Below, one piece after another: positions 25,801-37,800 of a stretch of DNA of 64,000 bases. The notes beneath the pieces were generated by a model that saw only the letters and a program-made list of their open reading frames with translations, was not told the DNA's origin and searched no databases. A program made the translations under genes and the position numbers. Each line of letters starts with the position of its first letter. The stretch's first letter is position 1. The DNA comes from Nectonema munidae (lineage: Eukaryota; Nematomorpha; Nectonematoida; Nectonematidae): assembly GCA_030549495.1 (NCBI GenBank), contig JAUIRK010000235.1:372001-436000 (forward strand), given 5' to 3'.

Positions 25801-28800
25801 ATTGAGAAAACTTTTCTTTTCATCCTTTGCATCTAATCTTCTAATATCTCTAAGTGATGCTATCCAAAATGTGAATTTTGACTCATATATTTTCCATTGA
25901 ATCTGTATTGAAAGGCAATCACATCGACAAGACTTGCTGTTCCACTCTGATGTCCGTTGGCTATCTCAAGGAAAGATTGTTGAGAGAGTTATGGGATTGA
26001 AATATGAAATTGAGATCTTTCCTTTTGAAAAAAGGTGCGCACTTGCCGACTGTTTTAAAAACTTAACTTGGCGAACAAATTTTGCTTATTGGCCACACTT
26101 AAATGAATGGAGTTAAGACACGCAGGGCCGAAATCATATCAGTGTGGACATTGGTTAAAAAATCTTTAATTAAGAAAAACTTGTCCTTTGAAAAAAAATT
26201 GGCAAAAAGAGAAACTGCAGTCTTTCTGGAACTTAGGAATGTGTTAAAAGATTCATTAGAAATATCCGTTGTTGACATCAAAATATTTTTGAAGATATTC
26301 TGAAAAACCTTCAAAAAGAAATGGACATGTATTTTGCTGAAACTCGCAACATCAGGAATGTTTTGAGTGTGAACTTTAGTAAATTTCGTGAAGATATTCC
26401 ACCATTTCAAGAAAACTTTTATTCTTCCAGATGATTTACGTTCAGAAACAACAACACTCTTAAATATCCATTATTCAAAATTTTCAACTAAACTGAAGGA
26501 TAATAAAATTAATGATTTATTTATTAATAAAGAGCAAAAAACAAAAGTTTTTTTTATATCTTGATTAATTTAGGGAGTATCATTAGAGGTGCGTGAAGGT
26601 AAGATTTGTCAGGAAAACACCAAATGAAATAAAAAATTATCTGAACTGTTCAGCAAAGAAGGATATGGAATAAAGCTGAGGCGAAACTTGTTCAATCTCA
26701 ATTACTTCAAGTCAAAAGAGAGATGTAAAAGGATTTGACAAAACAATAATTATATTTGCAATAAAAAAAGGTTGTGAGCGATATAACATAAATTGGACGT
26801 AGAGGCATGAAGGAAGCAGATACTTGTACTGCATAATATTTACAATAGAGAAATACTTTTAAATGCAATAGTCGAAAATTCTGCACTTGAAAAGAATGAG
26901 TAGAAGTGTGATGGGCATCGATGAAAAATTCTCAAAAAAATATTTAAATAAAGAAATAGAATTCTGGTTAGGGATGCTGAAAAAGCTCGTTTGTCCTTTA
27001 CAACAATCTATTTTTGTAAACTCTAGTCTTCAAGTCTTGTTACGATCAATACTAATGCAATCAACCGCTTTGTTCCCCACTATAATTTGTTATGCTTTAG
27101 CAATAAACATCAAGCCCAACTTTGAGGATCTCATTCTCAATATGAAGCAATTCCACAGTGACCATTGGGAAAATATTTTCGTGTTGTGATGACTATCAAA
27201 TCATGTGATAAATTTATTTTTCAATTGCTTCTTTTTAAAATTTGTTTTATCAAGACGATTATGTTTTTAGATTAATCAAAAGAACTATATAACATTGTAA
27301 TAATAAATCAAAAATATTGGTAATTAGCACTAACGTTGTTTGTACGCTCATTCGGGGTGCTTGACCCATCCCAATATTATATTTTGGGATACGCCAAGTA
27401 TATTTGTCCATCCATGGGTTTACACTGTACGGCTATTCACAATCCATTTAAGAATTGCTCGTTTTCTAATTTTTTTTGAAATTATAGATTATAGAATGTT
27501 TGTAATATATTTTTAAAAATCGAAATCGGATAAACCGATTTTTTTTTTATCATCTCGAAATTGAACTTGTGTTTAATAGCTCATAAATACTACGTGTGTC
27601 TGGAAATATTTACTTTCTTCAATCATGCATCGAATGATATTTTGAAAGTTGCAATGATTTCCTATTTTCTGTATATTTTGAAATCATTATTTTTCTAACT
27701 TCCCTGATTAATCGTGTATTTACATAGTAGCATAAGAATGTCCAACTTAGAGTGTATTGAAGTTTTTAGTCTATACGCTTAACTTTCACACAAAGCGATT
27801 TTACACATACATATGACTAACTGACAACGAAACTCTTAGCTCAACCGCTTAACATGATGTTAACTCCATTCTATTTACATTACATATAGACAATCTTTAG
27901 AAATCATTGTTTACTGTGCACTATTTAGTTTCGTTTTTATGTTATATAAAAATCGGTTCTCTTCAAATTCTTCCCAGAATCGCGCTGAGAGCATGAAACT
28001 TGATTATACATTGTTTAAATAACTGTTAGAGAAGTTATTTATTTTGACAGAAAGACTTGTTGCTCTGAAAAAAGTGAGATTGGAGAATGAAAAGGAAGGA
28101 TTTCCTATCACAGCTGTCAGAGAGATTAAAATTTTGCGGGAGCTGAAGCATCCAAACATTGTCCTACTCCACGAAATTGTGACTGGAGTCGAAGAGGAAT
28201 TTGATCGATTGTTGTCATCTTCAACAATTAATCATGATAACAACAACAACAATAGCACCGAAGATGAACCACGTGATCAATATTCCTCACTTCTAAGTAA
28301 TCATTTACTTTTTGCAATGAATGTCATTCAGTCTTTCTACAAGGGATTTTACGTATTTCTCATAGTACTATCTCAAGATGTCCTCCATGCTCTGAATGCC
28401 GATATTCGCAACCTTTCAAAATACTTATATTAACTAGCTCTCTAAATAAGTGTAGTTAAGTAAATAAACTAGTCAATGGACCAACTCCATTGTTTTCCTC
28501 CTTAAATTGAAGTTAGTACAAGCCGAACCCGCGATTTTGACTAAAGTCGACGAAAAAAGATAAGCTAACGAATTAGTCAGATATGTAGATTGTAGAGTTT
28601 CAGTATTGCCTTCTATTCTAGTAGGTTGTATAGTTATAAGTGGAGATGGAAGTTAAGTTTGTATGCTACATATGTATATTTTTGATATCTATATATTTAT
28701 ATCGTTGTCTATATTGTCAATAAAGCATATTTTGTTTGCAAGTTTTGTCGTCTTTATTTAGTTCTATGTGGTCCCATGAAATTTGAAAAATTATTTTAAC

Positions 28801-31800
28801 TAAACTGATTGAGATTACGATCATTATTCTCATACTAAATAACAAGCACATTTTCAAACTAAAATAATAGAAAAACATTATAACATTAGTATAACAAAGT
28901 TTTTATTAACTAGCGTTTATAACTCAATTTAAATCAATGTTTTGATTTTTGCCCCGAGAAAATGTATTTCCACCATTGAAGCCTGATAAACAGTAATGGT
29001 ATTCTAAATAAATATTTTTCCTTAAAAAATCTTACATGAGTCGAGGCTGACAACGTGTTAAAAAATCTACTTCTATTCCTATAAATGCAGCCTTTCCACA
29101 ATTTAGCTAGAACAAGCCTTTCATAACTATCTGTCTGCATATTCAGAATCGCCTTCATACGTCACTAGGGTAGCCCTTATTTTTTTACTTAAAAAAAAGG
29201 TATCCACCATTCCCTAACCTTGTTCCTTTTTACAAAAAAATATACTAGACAAAATTTAGAGAGATTATGACATATTTAAGGCGACCCGCACAAAACTTAA
29301 ATAAATTAATAATCTTTTTAATTAATATGTATTATTTATGTATTATGAAATATTTTTTTATTTTTGTGTTTCAAATTATTTCACCTAAAATGGCAGTTAA
29401 TATTCCTGGTAATTCATCTCAAAATTAAGAAAATATTCCGTTTGTAGGTTACATTTCAAATCAAATTGTTGGAGCAAAATTACCTTCAAATTATGAAGCT
29501 TTAATAAATATATTTTTTACATGATAGTTGTAAATTTCGCAGTAAGAAAAAATGCTAGTTTGGTAGTTCAATAAATTCTTATTATTTGGCAAAATGCGTG
29601 AATTCCAACAAAAAGAATTGATCATTGTGTTGAGAAGCTATGGTGAATGAAAAATGTTACAAAAGAATGTTTCTAAGACCTCTTATAAAGAAAATAAATA
29701 AACTTTTGTTGAAAAAATGGATGATTTATTTTAAATAGATTTAGTTTTGTCTCAACGCAAAAGCCTTGTCTTGAAGGATCCTATTCTGTTGCTTATCGCA
29801 TTGCTGAGCAAAAAAGCCATATACAATTGGAGCTTGTTTGCGGCTTTGAGCAGAGAAAGAAAATTGAAGCAGTGCCCTTGTTGATTGATAATAGTAAATT
29901 AATAAAAAAAACAAATGCGGCCCGGAGTTCACATTTTTTCTGGGTGCGGGACGCTTCAAAAAACTTGGACAACCTCGTTATAGAATGATAATATTAAAGC
30001 GATTAAATTCATATGTAATAATTTACATTTTACATTATATTTAAATCTTTCTCTTATATATATTATATTTTCTTTATTTTTTCGGCGTAACAATCAACTC
30101 ATCCTCAATTGCGGACGCGAGTAATGTTGACTAGACGCCAAGCTTAGATTTCTTGAGTTAGAATCCACGAGCTTCTTTTTTCATATAAACGGGAAAGCCC
30201 TCTAGATGATAACACCACGAGGTTTCATTACATTGGGTTTCAAATTTTGCCGAATTTTTTGTTTTATTATAAATTTTACTTTTTTGATGTGCCAATTTTA
30301 AAATTGACATTATTTTTTGTATAGCTTCAATATTAAAAAATTACAAAAAATACATTTTTGTATTATTGCTTTAAAAAACCCTGTTTGGCGTTACGTTTTA
30401 AAGACTGATCTAGAAATAAATAAACCACAGGATAACATTTTTTTCTAAAATGACTTAATGAACAACAATCACTATATTTATAAAATTATTTTTAAGTTTA
30501 GCTAATTTTTAACAAACACACCAACTACTTTTCCTTGACCGCTTTGGAAAACTTCTACCCCCTTCTGTATCATCTCATGCGCCACAAATGTTAATGTGGG
30601 TTGAAGGTTTTTTTCTAGGGACAAGAAAAGCTTACTTTACATTTTTCAGACATCATGCTAAAAAGATTACTTTTGTGACCATTCACGTTTTGCTACCATT
30701 TGAGACAAGGGAAGTGTACTTACATTTTTCAGATACTTTCCTGAAGAGATTAATTTTTCAGATACGTTCTGAAGAGATTACTTTTGTGACCATCCACTTT
30801 TTGCTGCCATTTGAGACAAGGGAAGTGTACTTACATTTTCCAGATACCTTCCTGAAGAGATTACTTTTGTGACCATTCACTTTTTATTACCACTAGAGTA
30901 CAAAATATGGTGCTTATTATATCGCCCTTGTACTCCTAGTTGGATTCTGAAGATCTTGAAATTAGCGCATATGTTTCATCTATACCAGGGGCCGGGAACC
31001 TTTTTGACTAAAAGAGCCCAAAAAACACATATTTTAAAATTTAATCCTCTGAGAGCCATATATATTTTTAAATACTGATTACAACTTAATGGAAAAAGAA
31101 GACCAACAAATTTATAGTATAATAAGACTCTGAATTTATTTTAAACAACATTGTTTTATCGAAGTTATTTATTAATAAGCAAAGTCTGCTTCCTCATCAG
31201 CTTTATTTGTGTCGTCGTGATTCGTAATGATGACGAAATTAAGAGAGTGTAGAATTGGTAAGAAGGATAAGCATTATCGCAATACCTCCCTTTATCCTGA
31301 AGGCCACCTAATTTATCTGAGAGCCAGATGCAGTCATCAAAAGAGCCATGTCTGGCTCGCGAGCCATAGGTTCCCGACCCCTGATCTATACCAATTATAT
31401 ATGATTTTGTCCAGCAAAAATGTTAACTTTATGTACTCTTCTTTTATTTTAACACAGTAACCAACAGGGATAGATGGATATGTAGTTTTGAATCAAAACA
31501 AACAATCTTGAGACTTTTTATAGGAGAATCAATGAAAGACGTCATTGATCGGGTGGATGCTTTTAAACGAATTCTTCAAATAAACCTTTTATCCTTGCGC
31601 AACTTAAAAAGTCTGTAACGTGAAAATCTTTTCTGTCATGCTCTTTTTTTAAAACCATTTACTCTTGTTGCCAACAAATTTAAATTTTCACTTTGAGGCA
31701 AACAACTAACCTGTTCTAGTAAATAGAGGTAGATTACTATGATCCATATTCTATTTGTGGTTACTTATCCTTGTTGAGTTGACTTAGAAGAACAACAGAA

Positions 31801-34800
31801 TACACGATGAACCGACATCTTATCCTGATCTTTCATTTACACACCAAAATATTCTTCATATGCATTTGGATATTTAGTAGCACTTCTAACTCTTAAAAGA
31901 TGGAAACGTAAGTGATCATCTCAAAAAATCAATCAAAAATGATTAAAATATAGATGTTACAAAAAAATAAATGCAATCATCGATTCATTATTACACAAGA
32001 AAGTGACAAAAATTGATTGAGACATTTTTGTCCATAATGTTATAAACTCTTTTCTGTGATTTAGATTCCTCTTTTTATCTCGTGTTTGAGTATATGGATC
32101 ATGATTTGATGGGTCTCCTAGACTCTGGTCTCGTTCACTTAGAAGAGCGTCACATCGCGTTGTATACAAAGCAACTGCTACAAGGTCTGAACTACTGTCA
32201 CGCGAAGAATTTTCTGCATCGAGACATCAAAGGATCGAATATTCTTCTCAATAACAAGTATGCAAACTTTTTAATACAGTTGCATATAAACACTCAAAGA
32301 TGTGACTTTTTACCGAAATAAAGCAAAATCATTTTGAATCCTTTCGAAATCTTTTTTTTCAAACAAATTCAATATAATGTGCATTTCAATGTTTTGAACT
32401 ATTTTGATGAAAAATAAAAAAATGAATTTTTAATTTATACTTTAAAAAACCGAAATAAACTGAAATTGAAAATTGTGGTGTGTGTTTGAATGTATTGAAC
32501 TATTAAAAATGAAAAATATCTATTTAATATTAAAAACATTGAAATACAACGCATTATTTTTAGTTTCTTTGAAAAAATGGGATTTTTAAAAATTTTTCCG
32601 CTAAAAAGCCAACCCCACACTCGCTTATATAAATTTTGATATATGGAAAACAGATATCACATCATCTGGCAGAGATATGGGTTCGAGGTCAAAGAGGCGC
32701 TCACCTTTTTTATGATTCAGGCTATATTTTCAAACACTTTTTTTAAAACGTGAAATATTGTGGATTATGCATATCACTCTTAGTGAATTTAAACTCAACG
32801 ATTTGGCATTACAAGTTCTTTGTGCTTCTATTTTAATAATTAAGGTTGAGAAAGGGTTCTTTTTCAAAGAACAATCTCTTTGATGTAACGTGACTTCGTA
32901 TATACTGTTCTTGTTTCCAAAATTTTCATCTACATATGAGCCCTGAGTATGAGTTCACAATTTTTTTTTAGAAATATTTTGTATGTATCTTAGTAAACAT
33001 TTTTGATAGGGGTGGACATGCGTTATCAAGTAGCGATCTAAGGCGTCATCAATAAGGGATGCAATTTGATTGCGAAATCTGTCTTTCACTGCTAGTATTT
33101 CAAATATTTGTTCCCAAATGGAGTCAACGGGTTGTTATCAGTATTTAGAAGGTACCATATTGAATTTATAAATCCTTCAGTCAAAAATATGACATTTAAA
33201 TCGTTCCGAGATGTGTGCATATACTAACTAACAAAGGAGTTTTGTAAGTTTTATCAGACCCCTTTTGCACTACTATACTTGCAAAAGCAGCAACCAGTAA
33301 CTTCATTTTCTCTACAAATGCATGGGTATTTTGCACATTTAGCAAAAAAAATAATTTTTACAATACGCATTTTTATCTATAAATTTCTGAATGATAAAAA
33401 CATGAAAAATTATGAAAAAAAATGAGCTTTTCTCATTAATTTTTTGAATTTCTAAAAGAAACACACTCAGAAAGAAAACTTGACATTTTAAAACTTACGT
33501 AAATAAAGTTCTCTTTTCTTGAACATATAAAAGAATATTAACTTTATTGACATTTATTGGCTAAAAAATAAAGGCGCCATTGACTCTCTTATTAAATATG
33601 GTCCCTCCAATAATAATTTGAGACTGGCACTGAGTTTTTAATTGCGTATTTTCATCTATTCTTTTACCATCGTAACATTATGGCTCTCATGATAACAATA
33701 ACTTCATATTTGAAGACATTTTATAAGTTATTTTTTATATAACACATACGTTAGGTTGGAAATTCTTGATAGTTATAATCTTTGAAATAATCCTACCAAC
33801 CTAAAAATTTCAAAATTGTACGACTCTTGTCTTTTGATCCTCTAGAGAATTTCTTCGATAAAAAACAAATATAGTTGAAGCGTATAGTTAAATTACTAAT
33901 ATAGTATGTATATATATTACGAACTCCCTGGGCTGATGTTTTTGTAACTTATTAATTAATACTAGAGCACCTTTTATTTCCTACTTTTCAGAGGGGAGAT
34001 AAAGCTGGCGGACTTTGGACTTGCAAGATATTCTGAAAACAAAGAAAGGCCATACACCAACAAAGTCATCACGTTGTGGTACCGACCTCCTGAACTCATT
34101 TTGGGAGAGGAGCGCTATGGTCCAGCTATCGACGTTTGGAGTTTGGGGTATGCTTTCTCTCAAATTTCTTTTCTTGTATCATAGATTCTCCTCACTCTGG
34201 AATAAACCAATCAATGTCAATATTCTTGTGTACATCTTATTTTTTATATTGACTTCTTTAGTTTCTCTTTTGATTCCATTTTCGAGATCTATTGAGTTAT
34301 GGAAAGGGTGTTAGTGTATACATCCATAAGTGGAACCCTACTCACGAGAATAAAATTTTGTATATCCTAGACCTCTTTCCTTTGTAATCCGAATGAGTTC
34401 AATCGTGTTTTCCAATTATTGTTATAAATATGTTGGGGAGTAATATAAAAAACCAATATGCCATCGGCAAAACTTAGATTAATTTTTTGTCTATAAGTTA
34501 TCCTTGTATTTCTGAATCTTTTGGTCTTCTATTTTCTTTTTTTCCTTTCACTAGGTTAAGTGGTTCTTAACCTTTAGGATCTGTTTATCCCTAAATATTA
34601 TGAAAATTTTTTTATGACCTCTATAAAATTCTTTTTGATTCAGCCGTTTAAAGTTAAAAACAAGAACATTTACATGTTATATTTTATAATACAAACATTT
34701 TAAAAACATCATTGCACAAAATTACAGTCTCGTAACGATAAGTTGAAGGTGACTGTATCAAAAAAATCACAGCACGTTTGGAAAGAATAGGATAAACGGT

Positions 34801-37800
34801 TTTTAATTTGGCCCAGAAAGATGGAAGTGCTTGCTCGGAAAAATCGAGTTTAAATTGACTGTCTTCTCTTATTTGAAGAAACTCCACTTTGGCAGCAACA
34901 TCAGAGTCATCAATGCTACTTTCGCTCACTGAAAAAGATCTGGCGATCCCGATGTCATTAGAACGGCAATTTAACTTCGGAAAATAGTTTTCAATTGCTT
35001 GATTTACTTTCACAAGATGAGCTAATATTTCATCACGGAAAATGCACTCTTTTTATGTTAAAGAATTTAGAAAAGTACTCATTTGTGGAAAAAAATTAGT
35101 ACCAAAAGAAAATTAGAAATACCAAAAGTTTTTCATGACCCCTGCAAAAACTTCAAACGAACCCCAAAGGGGTCACGACCCCCAGGTTAAGAACCACCGC
35201 ACTAGGCGGTTTGCAAATTGCAATAAGTTCTAGAAAAGATAGCTTGTTCTTATCTCTCACCTTTCTTTTATCAATATGAAAGAGAAAATTCAACACTTAA
35301 GATTATTTTCTATTTTTGGAGATATAAGCTTAGTTATCTAGCTGGCTGGATTTGATTCCAATACCTCTTAGTTTCGATACAAGTGGTGCTATTTTTCTTT
35401 TTTGACGTTTACATTTTTTCCTCGTAGCCAAAATAATCCGTAACGTCCGATTAATGACACCAATATTTGATAAAATAAGATCTATCTTGTTATTTACGTA
35501 TCTTGAAGTGCGTTTGGTTTTTACATCGCGCTAAAGGACTCTGATGTTTTGTGCCGTTTTTAACACGTAGTCCTTGATGGGAAGGATTTTATTAATTTGT
35601 TTGGCTCCGTGATAAAGAAAAGGATCCAAATAAAGAAAATGAAAAGATAGTCCTTTCTCTTATTTCAAATAATTAAATAGTTTGAAACTGTTAATTTCTG
35701 ACTCTTATAAATTTCTTCAGAGATTTTTTAAAAGAGAAAAATTAATTTTTTAGAAAAACTTTGGAAGTTTTAACTCGACACAAACTTATTTATTTTAGAA
35801 ATATTATATAATTAAAAATATACTAGTCTTACTTTGGAAAAGGGATTTTTTTAAGTATTTTATTCTATACAGTCAAAACCCTCTCTTGCCTTGTGATATT
35901 GTAATAGTGAATTTACATGCTAATTTTGAAGGGATCGGTTTGATGGATTTAGCTATATGTGTGATTAATGGTTAGGCAAACTGTGGATAATTTATTTTTA
36001 TAATGATTATAATCTGTGTAAATGTTAGTGGGTGATGCTTACGCAAGTAGGATTAGACGCAACATCTTTCTCTATTTAAGTGAGTGCATATACTTTTCTG
36101 AAAGATTTTGTTCAACGTGAAAGCTCTCGTCATAAGAATATCGTCGCGAGGAGTAGCTTCACCAAACTACAAAAATAAAGCTGTTTCCAACGGCTCACCT
36201 AAAACTGAAAGAACTCTAAGAACACTTTTTGAATTAAAATCAATGCTTTTCAATGTAAAATAAAGATTTGTTTAAGAAAGTATCACGTGAAAAGGAAACT
36301 AAAATTCGGTATATTGAATAACATTACAGAAATTCGTTTCACTTCGTTTTTTTGTTCGGATAATGGGAATACGATATTATTGAGTACCGGATAAACGAGT
36401 CCTGACTTTCCGAGTATTGCTTGCGACCCATCTTGCTGACATCTGGCAGTAAGATCCTCACATCGCTTCCAGCCTCCATTCTAGCTTCTCAGATCAGTTG
36501 GCTAGAAATTCCGCCACTTTAGCCGGGTTTTACCAGAGATCTTCCAAGTTCAGGGTAGTGTGAATGTACGGGCATGTGAATAGGTGCTGGCCTTATTCTC
36601 AATCTTTCCAGCCTGCATGTGATTGGAATGCTTTCGTACTTTCGAAACAAATTTGAGGAAAATCATCGTGTCTCCCAGAAGGGAGATTTTCTCGGCTATC
36701 CACCCTTCTATGCTGGCCAAGTGGTTTTATGTACTACTTCATCTGTTTGGGGACATGATCAGTAATTAATATACTAAGAGGAATAATGATATACATTTTT
36801 AAATTTCTACTCAATATTAGTATTTTCAGTTTTTTACTTATTTATACGCTTATGTATTTCCAGCATACACTGTCATATTTTCATATCAATTTAGAAAGCA
36901 AAGATAATCCATTTTGATGAAGTTTTCTATAAAATATATAAAAAATTCAATTCACTTTTCAAACTTTAATTTGAATTTTTCATTCCATTTATATTCGATA
37001 CATTATTCTACAGATTCCAATTTACAAGAAAAAGGATTCATCAATGATTCTTCTATTTAGAGCTTAGGCAAATCCTCAATTCTGAACAATAAGTGATCTC
37101 GCTGAGATTTATGATTAGAAAATTTTTTACTCTAATTGAAATTTTTATGTAATAACTAAAAGTAAGTTTTTGAGAAAATATTAGAATATTTGTTTGTTTA
37201 TATGCAATGGCGAAATATTTTTTTTAAAAAGTTGCACACCTGAATTCAATTTTCACGCAAAAGGGGGCGATTCACCCACGTTTCCTAGATTCCACCAAAC
37301 TAACACATACCGTGTTTGTATAACTGCAAAAAACTTCATAAAAGAATTCATTCTTTGTATAGATCATATTTTTGAAGTTCTAGTTAAAATACACGTTTTG
37401 AGGAAATAAAACGTAAAACTTTTATACAAAATAATTCCTAACAATTTTAATTTTCGCCCACTCAAGTCTTATTCAGGTAAACACAACCGCTAAATGCCAA
37501 GATTAAAAAACAAGGAACAGAGAGTGATAAAGAAGAATATAGTATCAGAAGGGTCTATGCAGAAAGTCGAAACAAGCGCTCTTAGTGATACTATTATTAT
37601 ATTCTTCTTTCTCACTCTCTGTTCCTTGTTTCCTACTTTTAGCATTTAACAGTTTTATTTTATCTGAATAAGGACAGCGTGTTCGAAAATTAAATATCAT
37701 CTTTCAACTTTTATTCATGCCTCTTTTCATTAAAATTTTCTTTACATTTTATAATTTAGACTGGTCAAAATTGCCGCACTTACTGCAAAATTAATAGAAC

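Noticed and set aside
26887-27189. 100-residue plus frame downstream of the hAT relic
   Set aside because: No recognised motif; it could be part of a decayed element, but nothing supports a product.
34015-34314. Open frame beginning [12 protein letters not shown] inside the kinase activation-loop exon
   Set aside because: It is out of frame with the DFG and RPPEL sequence and runs through the splice donor.
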